64,000 nucleotides of DNA from Diorhabda sublineata (Eukaryota; Arthropoda; Insecta; Coleoptera; Chrysomelidae), in the NCBI RefSeq assembly GCF_026230105.1, contig NW_026614210.1:186001-250000 (forward strand), written 5' to 3'. A program made the position numbers and the translations under genes. Shown here one piece after another: positions 35,929 to 46,373 of the stretch (within the stretch, counting starts at the first letter, position 1; the number at the start of each line of letters is the position of its first letter). A model generated the notes under the pieces. The model was given only the letters and a program-made list of their open reading frames with translations. It was not told where the DNA came from and did not search any database.

Positions 35929-38900
35929 GTATTTTTTCATCTAATAATAATAATTTTAATAAGAAAAATAATGGTAATTTTTATAATAAAAACAAGCATT
36001 CTCCATTTAAAACTCAAAATAATCAAAATAATGTATTTTTGTGTAGAAAATGCAAAAACAAACATAAATATGGGCAATGTCCAGCCTTTGGTAAATTCTG
36101 TTCTATATGTAAAAAACATAATCATTTTGAATCTTGTTGCGAAAATAAATCTAAGAAACTCCATAAAGGTAGAATTAACAAAAAGTTCGTAAATAATATT
36201 GAATATGATGATAGTTCCTCCAATGATGAATTTTTTATTGACTGTTTGAAAATAGAATCTTTAAATTCTGAATTATACAGGGGTAAAAATGAAAATAATA
36301 ACGAAATTATAGAAAATATTTTAATTAATGAAAATATTATCTGTTTTAAGGTTGATACGGGTGCACAATGTAATATTCTCCCTGCCAAGATTTTAAGAAT
36401 CGTTGCCCCATCAGCCCTCATCAAACCACAACAGATCGATCTAACAGCTTACGGCGGTGATAGGATTGATGTCAAGGGATCTACAGAGCTTAATTGTAAG
36501 ATTCGTGGTGAGAATTGTATACACAAATTTTTAATTGTGAATGCTGAAGGTAGACCTATTTTAGGCTTAAAGTCGAGTTCAAACTTAAATCTAATACAAA
36601 CTGTTAATAGCATAAATTACTCAAATAATTTACCATTATTTTCGTCAAAAGAAGATGCAATAAACAAGTATAAGACTGTATTCGAGGGTTTAGGAACATT
36701 TCCAGGGGAACCTTATAAATTTACTTTAAAACCAGATGCAAATCCTTATGTTTTTCCTGCAAGGAGAATCCCAAAAAGTTTTTTGCCTGAATTTCAAAAT
36801 TCATTAAATAGATTAGAAAAACAAGGAGGTATTAGTAAACAAACAGAACCTACTGATTGGGTTAATAATATTGTTGTTACAGAAAAGCCAAATAAAAAAT
36901 TAAGAATTTGCCTAGATCCATCAGTTTTAAATCAGTACATTAAAAGAAAACATTTTCAAATACCATCAGCTGATGAAATTCTATGTGATTTAAACAATAA
37001 AAATTATTTCTCGGTATTGGATCTTAAAAACTCTTTCTATCAAATTAAATTAGATAAAGAAACATCAAAGCTCACTACATTTGCAACACCTTTGGGTAGA
37101 TACAGGTTTTTGAGGCTTCCCTCTGGCATAAACACTGCGGCTGAGGTTTTCCAAAGAAAAAATAATATAATTTTTGGGGCCATATTGGGTAACAAAGTTT
37201 TTATCGATGATTTAATTATCTCAGGAACTACAGAACATGAGCATGATGAAATATTAGATAAAGTTTTAAATACAGCTAGAATAAATGGTATAACTTTTAA
37301 CAGAGAAAAATTTCAATTTAAAAGAAAAGAAGTTAAAATTCTGGGTTTTAAAGTTTCAGAAAAAGGAATAGATATAGATCCTGGTAGGATTGAAGCAATT
37401 CTAAAACTAGAAGATCCTAAAAATAAAAAGGAACTTCTAAGATTTTTAGGTTTAGTAAAATACTTAGCTAAGTTTATACCTAATTTATCACAAATAACAG
37501 TTCCACTAAGAAATTTGACTTGTTCTAACGTTGTTTGGAATTGGGAAAAAAGTCACTCAGAAAGTGTTCAAACATTAAAAAATTTATTAACCTCGCCCCC
37601 ATGTTTAGTACATTACAATGCTAATGAATCTTTAACAATTCAATGTGATGCTTCTTCAGAGGGAATGGGTGCATGTTTGTTACAAAAGGGACAGCCTGTT
37701 GCATTTGCAAGTCGAGCTTTGACGGACTGTGAAAAGAGATATGCATGTATAGAAAGGGAAATGTATGCAATATTATTTGCGGCTGAAAGGTATAATTTTT
37801 ATATATATGGAAAAAAAATTAACGTTCACACAGATCATAAACCCCTGGTAAATATTTTTAAAAAAGATATTAATAAGATTTCAAGCAGATTGCAAAGAAT
37901 GCGTCTTAGACTTATGAAATATCAGTTAGAAGTTTCCTATTTACCTGGTAAACAAATGTTTATAGCTGATATGCTTTCTAGGGCTTTTTTGAAGGGGCCA
38001 GTAAAAAATGATACAGAAAATAATTTTATTGTACACAATATTGACAAGAAAATACCTATGAGTGCGAATAAAATATCAGAAATTGTAGGTGAAACAAATA
38101 ATGATACAACTCTAGCATTAGTAAAAAAATTTATTGTACAAGGTTGGCCAAAAAATAATAAGAGTTTATCTCCAGAGCTTGAAAATTTATTTCAAATAAG
38201 AAGCGAACTTTCTATTGAAAATGATCTGATATTATTTGGTGATAGAGTTGTCATCCCAAAAAACCTTAGAATTTTAATGTTGTCTAAATTACATGAAGGA
38301 CACTTAGGCATAAATAAATGTAGAGCAAGGGCTAGGGAAAGTATTTTTTGGCCAAATATTAGTAATGATATTAACAATTTTATTTTAAATTGTGAGGTTT
38401 GCCTTAAATTCAGGAATAGCAATCCGAAATTGCCTCTTTTACAGCACAATATTCCAGAAAGACCTTGGCAAGAAATTGCCATGGATATTTGTGAGTTTCA
38501 AGGAAATTTTTTTTTGGTAGTTATAGACTATTTTTCGAGATGGATTGAATTAAAAGACATAAAAAATAAGGATTCTGTTGAGGTAGTGAAAGCATTGAAG
38601 AATATTTTTTCTGTGCATGGATTTCCAGAAACAATAATTTCTGATAACAATCCTTTTAATTCATTTTATTTTAAAAACTTTTTGAACGAAATTAATATAT
38701 CATTAAAAACATCTAGTCCAAATTATCCAAGAAGCAATGGTTTAGCTGAGAAGGCCGTTGGCATTTGCAAAAATATGCTAAAAAAATGTAATTATGAAAG
38801 AGGCACTTTAGATTTTTATCTTTTGAAGTATAGAAATAAGCCAATTCCTGATATAGGTCTATCACCAGCACAAATGATATTCAATCGTCGTTTAAAAGAT

Positions 38901-39053
38901 AGTTCACCCTGTGTGGATTCCTTGCTTGAACCTACATTAGCTGTTAAGAGTAAATTAATGAAAAAGTTTGAAATCAGGCGAAAAAAACAAAAAAAGTATT
39001 ATGATAAACATTCAAAAAATTTGGCAGAGGGAAAAAGGGACGATAGTCGATGA
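35925..39053 (+). CDS. pol: Pol polyprotein of copy 1: zinc knuckles, protease, RT, RNase H, integrase
   Basis: 1042 aa. Two zinc knuckles open it (C40-C43-H47-C52 and C59-C62-H67-C72), nucleocapsid modules normally part of Gag. Protease has D144-T-G-A. RT has D366 in VLDLKNSFYQI and F426-I-D-D429. Motif B reads RLPSG (S400) where the family norm, and copy 3, have F. RNase H acidic residues are D575, E610 and D637. Integrase has H790, H793, C823, C826 and catalytic D854, D907, E942; D907 and E942 are separated by 34 residues, one fewer than the usual 35. The ORF ends at KNLAEGKRDDSR, where the integrase C-terminal tail shifts to another frame. The 5' third holds about nine amino-acid differences from copies 2 and 3, while the rest is nearly identical to copy 2. 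Confidence 0.9.
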   Translation: MSIFSSNNNNFNKKNNGNFYNKNKHSPFKTQNNQNNVFLCRKCKNKHKYGQCPAFGKFCSICKKHNHFESCCENKSKKLHKGRINKKFVNNIEYDDSSSNDEFFIDCLKIESLNSELYRGKNENNNEIIENILINENIICFKVDTGAQCNILPAKILRIVAPSALIKPQQIDLTAYGGDRIDVKGSTELNCKIRGENCIHKFLIVNAEGRPILGLKSSSNLNLIQTVNSINYSNNLPLFSSKEDAINKYKTVFEGLGTFPGEPYKFTLKPDANPYVFPARRIPKSFLPEFQNSLNRLEKQGGISKQTEPTDWVNNIVVTEKPNKKLRICLDPSVLNQYIKRKHFQIPSADEILCDLNNKNYFSVLDLKNSFYQIKLDKETSKLTTFATPLGRYRFLRLPSGINTAAEVFQRKNNIIFGAILGNKVFIDDLIISGTTEHEHDEILDKVLNTARINGITFNREKFQFKRKEVKILGFKVSEKGIDIDPGRIEAILKLEDPKNKKELLRFLGLVKYLAKFIPNLSQITVPLRNLTCSNVVWNWEKSHSESVQTLKNLLTSPPCLVHYNANESLTIQCDASSEGMGACLLQKGQPVAFASRALTDCEKRYACIEREMYAILFAAERYNFYIYGKKINVHTDHKPLVNIFKKDINKISSRLQRMRLRLMKYQLEVSYLPGKQMFIADMLSRAFLKGPVKNDTENNFIVHNIDKKIPMSANKISEIVGETNNDTTLALVKKFIVQGWPKNNKSLSPELENLFQIRSELSIENDLILFGDRVVIPKNLRILMLSKLHEGHLGINKCRARARESIFWPNISNDINNFILNCEVCLKFRNSNPKLPLLQHNIPERPWQEIAMDICEFQGNFFLVVIDYFSRWIELKDIKNKDSVEVVKALKNIFSVHGFPETIISDNNPFNSFYFKNFLNEINISLKTSSPNYPRSNGLAEKAVGICKNMLKKCNYERGTLDFYLLKYRNKPIPDIGLSPAQMIFNRRLKDSSPCVDSLLEPTLAVKSKLMKKFEIRRKKQKKYYDKHSKNLAEGKRDDSR

Positions 39054-39297
39054 TACGATTTATCCTAGGTCACATATCATTAAGGATGGGTATGGAAATT
39101 TTTATAGGCGTAACAGGCAACATTTGATTATAAAAGATGAATCTTTTGTTGATGATCCTCCTCCAAAGGAAGACTCTGATAAATTTGTACGTGAACCTTA
39201 TTTTTTACGTAGTTCAGTTCAAAACAATAAAAATGTAAATAAATGGTGTTGGGTATTATTGATAAAATTCACTTTTGTAGAGTGCATAAAATTATAA
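39031..39297 (+). pseudogene. pol: Out-of-frame pol C-terminal tail, copy 1
   Basis: About 88 codons in the +1 frame relative to pol. They read KGTIVDDTIYPRSHIIKDGY and then a RRNRQHL segment, which resembles the end of gypsy/Mag-type integrases (PRSY...RRNRRHL). Pol stops 22 bp after this frame begins to look homologous. A deletion between KNLAE and KGTIVD probably removed the connecting segment and changed the frame. All three copies share the break. Confidence 0.7.
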
Positions 39298-39415
39298 TAA
39301 TTTGTATAATATAGCTTTATTGTATATCAATTAGTTTAATTATGTTGACTATTTTAAATGATTATTAATGATGGTTAGATCTATGTTTATAAAATTTGTA
39401 TATATATTTTTTTTA
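39298..39415 (+). other. Short noncoding stretch before the 3' LTR, copy 1
   Basis: AT-rich sequence with no ORF of note, which rules out an env gene. It leads into the polypurine tract. The same stretch is present in copies 2 and 3. Confidence 0.8.
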
Positions 39416-39430
39416 GCTTATAGGAGGGGA
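39416..39430 (+). promoter_or_regulatory. Polypurine tract, copy 1
   Basis: The purine run aggagggga sits directly against the 3' LTR start TGTAAC, the expected primer position for plus-strand DNA synthesis. It is preserved in the other copies. Confidence 0.8.
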
Positions 39431-39538
39431 TGTAACATAATCTACATGTCTTCATGTATTATGATTATTTTTAGTGTTTATGATACCTACTTTATTTAAT
39501 GATTGTACCTAAATAGGTATTAAGCATATGCAACCATA

Positions 39539-39612
<74 letters not shown>

Positions 39613-39812
39613 ACTCTATTAATTTATAGTTATAAGTTGGTGAATATTGACAATGACTTTATTGTATGAAGTATAAATAGTGGGACATATGTAACATTTC
39701 TTTCTTTCCTGTCATAAAACTTAATGAGTGAAGATTAATAAAAATGTGCTCAACAAGTGAGACTATGTTTTATTCATAAAAATATAACAAGACAATAATA
39801 CAATACGTTACA
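39431..39812 (+). repeat. 3' LTR, copy 1
   Basis: 382 bp, TGTAAC to GTTACA. It carries the 3'-type bases shared by all three 3' LTRs (gtaacatttc and aaacttaatg) and the aagcatatgcaacc form before a ~74 bp AT tract at 39536-39609. It lacks a 6 bp accatt present in the other LTRs. TATAAATA is at 39672-39679 and AATAAA at 39737-39742. Confidence 0.93.
39536..39609. repeat. (AT)n microsatellite in 3' LTR, copy 1
   Basis: About 74 bp of AT dinucleotides with a single g interruption near the left end. Confidence 0.95.
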
Positions 39813-39816
39813 CATG
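39813..39816. repeat. Target site duplication catg, right of copy 1
   Basis: Matches 34929-34932. It is followed by ttttatagctttttttt, the right flank shared with copies 2 and 3. Confidence 0.85.
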
Positions 39817-40431
39817 TTTTATAGCTTTTTTTTGAGTTTTCTATCTAATTTTTGGATTTTCATGGCTTATTTTTTGGATTTTTCTATCTGATTTTTGAAT
39901 TTTCCAACAATTTTTGGGTTTTTGTGGCTAATTTTTGAGTTTTTATGGCCAATTGTCGAGTTTTTCGAGTTTTTCTATCTAATTTTTGGGTTTTCTAGCT
40001 AATTTTTGAGTTTTTCTGGCTAATTTTTGAGTTTTTCTAGCTGATTTGTGGGTTTGATAGCTAATTTTTGTGTTTTTATGGCTAATTTCTGAGTTTTTCT
40101 AGCTAATTGTTGGGTGTTTTTGGCTAATCTCTGAGATTTTATGAATAATTTTCGAGTTTCTTGCTAATTTTTGGGTTTTTGAGCTTATTTCTGAGTTTTT
40201 ATGGCTAATTTCCAAGGTTCTGGCTAATTTTTGGGTTTTTGTGGCTAATTTTTGAGTTTTTATGGCTAATTTTTGAGTTTTTCCAGCTAATTTTTGGGTT
40301 TTTCTAGCTAATTTTCGAGTTTTATAGCTATTTTTTGAGTTTTTATAGCTAATTTTTGGATTTTTCTAACAATTTCTGGGTTTTGTGACTAATTTCTGAG
40401 TTTTTATAGCTAATTTCAGAGTTTATTCTAG

Positions 40432-40640
40432 CTATAAAAACTATAAAAACTCAAAGAATAGCTATAAAACCCAAAAATTAGCTGGGAAAACTCAAAAATT
40501 AGCCACAAAACTCATAAATCAGCTGGAAAAACTCAAAATTTAGCCATAAAATCCAAAAATTTGCTAAAAAACCAAAAAATAAGGTGTAAAAACACAAAAA
40601 TTGCTAGAAAACCTAAAAATAGCTATAAAACCCAAAAACT
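40432..40640 (-). repeat. Inverted satellite A block
   Basis: Reverse-oriented monomers entered after tattctagctataaaaact. The exit variant is cttatgggttccttagctaa, which recurs at 42961. Confidence 0.88.
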
Positions 40641-42806
40641 TATGGGTTCCTTAGCTAATCTTTGGAATTTTATAGCTAATTTTTGGGTTTTCATGGCTAA
40701 TTTTTGAGTTTTTCTAGCTAATGTTTTAGTTTTCTAGCTAATTTTTGGGTTTTTATGGCTTATTTTTGGGTTTTTATGGCTGATTTTTGGGTTTGTCTAG
40801 CTAATTTTTGGATTTTATAGGTATTTCACGAGTTTCTATAGCTAATTTTTGAGTTTTTCTAGCTGATTGTTGGGTTTTTGTGGCTAATTTCCGAGTTTTT
40901 TAGCTGATTTTCGAGTTTTTCTGGCTAGTTTTCGTGTTTTATGGCTAATTTTTGGGCTAATTTTTAAGTTTCTATGGCTAATTTTTGAGTTTTTTCAGCT
41001 AATTTTTATGTTTTATCGCTGTTTTTGAGTTTTTATAGCTAATTTCTGAGTTTTTATATCAATTTTTGAGATTTGTGCTAATTTTTGAGTTTTTCTAGAT
41101 AAATTTTGGGTTTTTTAGCTAATTTTTTGTTTTTCTGGCTAATTTTTGGGTTTTATAGCCATTTTTTGAGTTCTTAAAGCTAATTTTTGGGTTTTTCTAA
41201 CAATTTATTGGTTTATGTTGCTAATTTCTGAGTTTTTCTAGCTAATTTCTGAGTTTTTGTAGATAATTTTTGGGTTTTATGGCTAAATTTTGAGTTTTTC
41301 TAGCCAATTTATGGGTTTTTGTGGCTAATTTTTCAGTTTTTCTAGCTAATTTCTGAGTTTCTCTACTTAATTTATGAGTTTCTCCAGCTAATGTTTGAGG
41401 TTTTCTAGATAATTTTTGGGTTGTAATGCTAATTTTTGGGTTTTTATAGCTAATTTATGAGTTTTATAGCTACTTTTTGAGTTTTTATAGCTAATTTTTG
41501 GGTTTTTCTAACAATTTTTGGGTTTTCTGACTAATTTCTGAGTTTTTCTAGCTGACTGTTGGGTTTTTGTGGCTAATTTCTGAGTTTTTCTAACTAATTT
41601 TCAAGTTTTTCTTGCTAAATTTTTGGTTTTTTAGCTAATTTTTTGTTTTTCTGGCTAATTTATGGGTTTTATAGCCAATTTTTGAGTTCTTAAAGCTAAT
41701 TTTTGGGTTTTTCTAACAATTTATTGGTTTATGTTGCTAATTTCTGAGTTTTTCTAGCTAATTTCTGAGTTTTTGTAGCTAATTTTTTAGTTTTTCTAGC
41801 TAATTTCTGAGTTTCTCTACCTAATTTATGAGTTTCTCCAGCTAATTTTTGAGGTTTTCTAGATAATTTTTGGGTTGTAATGCTAATTTTTGGGTTTTTA
41901 TAGCTAATTTATGAGTTTTATAGCTACTTTTTGAGTTTTTATAGATAATTTTTGGGTTTTGTGACTAATTTCTGAGTTTTTCTAGCTGACTGTTGGGTTT
42001 TTGAGGCTAATTTCTGAATTTTTTATAGCTAATTTTCAGAGTTTTTCTAGCTATAAAAACTATTAAAACTCAAAGAATAGCTATAAAACCCAAAAATTAG
42101 CAAGAAGAATTCAAAAATTAGCTAGAAAAACTCAAAATTTAGCCAAAAAAACCAAAAATTAGCTAGAAAAACCCAAACATTAGCTATGAAAACCCAAAAA
42201 TTGCTAGTAAACCCAAAAATTAGGTAGAATAACTCGAAAGTTAGCCATAAAAACCCAAAAATTAGCCAGAAAAACTCAAAAATTTGCTAGAAAACCAAAA
42301 ACTTAGAAAAAAAAACCCAAAAAATAAGCCATGGAAACCCAAAAATTAGCTAGAAAACTTAGACATTAATTAGAAAAACTCAAGAATTAGCCATAAAAAC
42401 CCAAAATTGCTATAAAAACCCAAAAATTAGCTATAAAAACCCAAAAAGTAGCTATAAGACCCAAAAATTTATGGGTTTCATTGCTAATTTTTGGGTTTTT
42501 TAGCTAATTTTTGGGTTTTTTTAGCTAGTTTTTGGGTTTTATGGCTAATTGTTTAGTTTTTTCAACTAATTTTTGGGTTTTATAGCTGATTTTCGAGTTT
42601 TTTTTAGCTAATTTTTGAGTTTTACAGCTAATTTTCAGAGTTTTCCTAGCTATAACATCTATAAAAACCCAAAAAATAGGTATAAAACCAAAAAATTAGT
42701 CAGAAAAACCCAAAAAATAAGCCATAAAAACCCAAAAATTAGCTAGAAAACTTAAACATTATGTAGAAAAACTCAAAAATTAGCCATAAAAACTCAAAAA
42801 TTGCTG
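40485..42806 (+). repeat. 2322 bp tandem duplication, unit 1
   Basis: The marker words ctcaaaaattagccacaaaa, ttatgggttccttagc and the inverted block 42051-42470 all recur about 2300-2322 bp downstream. Confidence 0.8.
42051..42470 (-). repeat. Inverted satellite A block (long)
   Basis: Reverse-oriented monomers entered after gagtttttctagctataaaa. The exit is a shortened module, atgggtttcattgctaattt. Related to 371-790 and 62629-63049. Confidence 0.9.
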
Positions 42807-42961
42807 GAAAAACTCAAAAATTAGCCACAAAACTCATAAATCAGCTGGAAAAACTCAAAATTTAGCCATAAAATCCAAGAATTTGCTAAAAAACCAAAAA
42901 ATAAGGTATAAAAACACAAAAATTGCTAGAAAACCTAAAAATAGCTATAAAACCCAAAAAC
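42651..42961 (-). repeat. Inverted satellite A block spanning the duplication junction
   Basis: This run fuses two normally separate inverted blocks at aaaattgctggaaaaactc (about 42800-42815), where unit 1 of the 2322 bp duplication joins unit 2. Confidence 0.85.
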
Positions 42962-45128
42962 TTATGGGTTCCTTAGCTAATCTTTGGAATTTTATAGCTA
43001 ATTTTTGGGTTTTCATGGCTAATTTTTGAGTTTTTCTAGCTAATGTTTGAGTTTTCTAGCTAATTTTTGGGTTTTTATGGCTTATTTTTGGGTTTTTATG
43101 GCTGATTTTTGGGTTTGTCAAGCTAATTTTTGGATTTTATAGGTATTTCACGAGTTTCTATAGCTAATTTTTGAGTTTTTCTAGCTGATTGTTGGGTTTT
43201 TGTGGCTAATTTCCGAGTTTTTTAGCTGATTTTCGAGTTTTTCTGGCTAGTTTTTGTGTTTTATGGCTAATTTTTGGGCTAATTTTTAAGTTTCTATGGC
43301 TAATTTTTGAGTTTTTTTAGCTAATTTTTATGTTTTATCGCTATTTTTGAGTTTTTATAGCTAATTTCTGAGTTTTTATATCAATTTTTGAGATTTGTGC
43401 TAATTTTTGAGTTTTTCTAGCTAAATTTTGGGTTTTTTAGCTAATTTTTTGTTTTTCTGGCTAATTTTTGGGTTTTATAGCCATTTTTTGAGTTCTTAAA
43501 GCTAATTTTTGGGTTTTTCTAACAATTTATTGGTTTATGTTGCTAATTTCTGAGTTTTTCTAGCTAATTTCTGAGTTTTTGTAGATAATTTTTGGGTTTT
43601 ATGGCTAAATTTTGAGTTTTTCTAGCCAATTTATTGGTTTTCGAGGCTAATTTTCTAGTTTTTCTAGCTAATTTCTGAGTTTCTCTACCTAATTTATGAG
43701 TTTCTCCAGCTAATTTTTGAGGTTTTCTAGCTAATTTTTGGGTTGTAATGCTAATTTTTGGGTTTTTATAGCTAATTTTTGAGTTTTATAGCTACTTTTT
43801 GAGTTTTTATAACTAATTTTTGGGTTTTTCTAACAATTTTTGGGTTTTCTGACTAATTTCTGAGTTTTTCTAGCTGACTGTTGGGTTTTTGTGGCTAATT
43901 TCTGAGTTTTTCTAACTAATTCTCAAGTTTTTCTTGCTAAATTTTGGGTTTTTTAGCTAATTTTTTGTTTTTCTGGCTAATTTATGGGTTTTATAGCCAA
44001 TTTTTGAGTTCTTAAAGCTAATTTTTGGGTTTTTCTAACAATTTATTGGTTTATGTTGCTAATTTCTGAGTTTTTCTAGCTAATTTCTGAGTTTTTGTAG
44101 CTAATTTTTTAGTTTTTCTAGCTAATTTCTGAGTTTCTCTACCTAATTTATGAGTTTCTCCAGCTAATTTTTGAGGTTTTCTAGATAATTTTTGGGTTGT
44201 AATGCTAATTTTTGTGTTTTTATAGCTAATTTATGAGTTTTATAGCTACTTTTTGAGTTTTTATAGCTAATTTTTAGGGTTTTTCTAACAATTTTTGGGT
44301 TTTGTGACTAATTTCTGAGTTTTTCTAGCTGACTGTTGGGTTTTTGAGGCTAATTTCTGAGTTTTTTATAGCTAATTTTCAGAGTTTTTCTAGCTATAAA
44401 AACTATTAAAACTCAAAGAATAGCTATAAAACCCAAAAATTAGCAAGAAGAATTCAAAAATTAACTAGAAAAATCCAAACATTAGCTATGAAAACCCAAA
44501 AATTGCTAGTAAACCCAAAAATTAGGTAGAATAACTCGAAAGTTAGCCATAAAAACCCAAAAATTAGCCAGAAAAACTCAAAAATTAGCTAGAAAACCAA
44601 AAACTTAGAAAGAAAAACCCAAAAAATAAGCCATGGAAACCCAAAAATTAGCTAGAAAACTTAGACATTAATTAGAAAAACTCAAGAATTAGCCATAAAA
44701 ACCCAAAATTGCTATAAAAACCCAAAAATTAGCTATAAAAACCCAAAAAGTAGCTATAAGACCCAAAAATTTATGGGTTTCATTGCTAATTTTTGGGTTT
44801 TTTAGCTAATTTTTGGGTTTTTTTAGCTAGTTTTTGGGTTTTATGGCTAATTGTTTAGTTTTTTCAACTAATTTTTGGGTTTTATAGCTGATTTTCGAGT
44901 TTTTTTTAGCTAATTTTTGAGATTTACAGCTAATTTTCAGAGTTTTCCTAGCTATAACATCTATAAAAACCCAAAAAATAGGTATAAAACCAAAAAATTA
45001 GCCAGAAAAACCCAAAAAATAAGCCATAAAAACCCAAAAATTAGCTAGAAAACTTAAACATTATCTAGAAAAACTCAAAAATTAGCCATAAAAACTCAAA
45101 AATTGCTAGAAAAACCCAAAAATTAGCT
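42807..45128 (+). repeat. 2322 bp tandem duplication, unit 2
   Basis: Second copy of 40485-42806. It has small internal differences, such as loss of part of an inverted block near 44461, where unit 1 keeps ctcaaaatttagcc. Confidence 0.8.
44393..44771 (-). repeat. Inverted satellite A block (long)
   Basis: Counterpart of 42051-42470 in duplication unit 2, with about 40 bp fewer. Confidence 0.9.
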
Positions 45129-45167
45129 ATAAAAATTAAATAAATAACTATAAAATCCAAAAATCTA
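44951..45167 (-). repeat. Inverted satellite A block
   Basis: Reverse-oriented monomers entered after ttttcctagctataacatct and left at aaaaatctatgggtttcata. Confidence 0.88.
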
Positions 45168-45241
45168 TGGGTTTCATAGCTAATCTTTGGAATTTTATAG
45201 CTAATGATTGGGTTTTCATGACTAATTTTAGAGTTTATTGT

Positions 45242-45450
45242 AGCTATAAAAACTCAAAGAATAGCTATAAAACACAAAAATTAGCTAGAAAAACCCAAGT
45301 AATAAGCCATAAAAACCCAAAAATAAGCTAGAAAACTTGAACATTAGCCAGAAGAACTCAAAAATTAGCCATAAATACCCAAAAATTGCTAGAAAAGCCC
45401 AAAATTTAGCTATAAAACCTCAAAAAATAGCTATAAAACCCAAAAATTTA
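45242..45450 (-). repeat. Inverted satellite A block
   Basis: Reverse-oriented monomers entered after tattgtagctataaaaactc and left at the standard exit module. Confidence 0.88.
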
Positions 45451-46373
45451 TGGGTTTCATAGCTAATCTTTGGAATTTCATAGCTAATTTTTGGGTTTTT
45501 ATGGCTAATTTTCGAGTTTTTATGGCCAATTTTCGAGTTTTACTATCTAATTTTTGGGTTTTCTAGCTAATTTTTGAGTTTTTCTGGCTAATTTTTCGGT
45601 TTTTTTCAGCTGATTTGTGGGTTTTATAGCTAATTTTTGGGTTTTTATGGATAATTTTGGGTTTTATAGCTAATTTTTGGGTTTTTATGGCTAATTTTCG
45701 AGTTCTTCTGGCTAGTTTTTGGGTTTTATGGCTAATTTTTGGGTTTTTATGGCTAATTTCTGAGTTTTCCTAGCTAATTGTTGGGTTTTTTTGGCTAATT
45801 TCTGAGTTTTTATGGCTAATTTTCGAGTTTCTTGCTAATTTTTGGGTTTTTGAGCTAATTTCTGAGTTTTTATGGCTAATTTCCGAGGTTCTGGCTAATT
45901 TTTGGGTTTTTGTAGCTAATTTTTGGGTTTTTATGGCTAAATTTTGGGTTTTTGTGGCTAATTTTTGAGTTTCTATGGCGAATTTTTGAGTTTTTCCAGC
46001 TAATTTTTGGGTTTTTCTAGCTAATTTTTGGGTTTTATAGCTATTTTTCGAGTTTTTATAGCTAATTTTTGGATTTTTCTAACAATTTCTGGGTTTTGTG
46101 ACTAATTTCTGAGTTTTTCTAGCTAATTTCAGAGTTTATTCTAGCTATAAAACCTATAAAAACTCAAAGAATAGCTATAAAACCCATAAATTAGCCGGGA
46201 AAACTCATGTGTTTCATAGCTAATCTTTGGAATTTTATAGCTAATTTTTGGGTTTTCATTGCTAATTTTCGAGTTTTTCTAGTTAATTTCTGAGTTTTTC
46301 TAGCTAATGTTCAAGTTTCCCGGCTGATTTATGGGTTTTTATGGCTAATTTTTGGGTTTTTATGGCTAATTTT

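Larger units (their letters stand above)
34933..39812 (+). mobile_element. Ty3/gypsy LTR retrotransposon, copy 1 (most complete pol)
   Basis: A 4880 bp element made of 5' LTR 34933-35280, primer binding site, gag 35332-35928, pol 35925-39053, a frame-broken pol tail to 39297, polypurine tract and 3' LTR 39431-39812. The domain order protease, RT, RNase H, integrase is that of Ty3/gypsy (Metaviridae). Only 133 bp separate the tail ORF from the 3' LTR, so there is no env. Gag and Pol motifs resemble the Mag/K02A2.6-like group of animal elements, judged from memory. The 3' LTR lacks a 6 bp accatt present in most other copies. A C-terminal frame break shared with copies 2 and 3 suggests it is no longer autonomous. 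Confidence 0.93.

Noticed and set aside
35971..36192. Alternative + strand frame inside the start of pol
   Set aside because: Overlaps the zinc-knuckle region in another frame, with low-complexity AT-rich codons and no motif.
35539..38482. Antisense open frames across gag and pol (and equivalents in copies 2 and 3)
   Set aside because: They overlap well-supported coding sequence in other frames and show no domain of their own.
39298..39430. Possible env gene between pol and the 3' LTR
   Set aside because: Only ~130 bp separate the pol tail from the LTR, with no ORF or signal/transmembrane segment.
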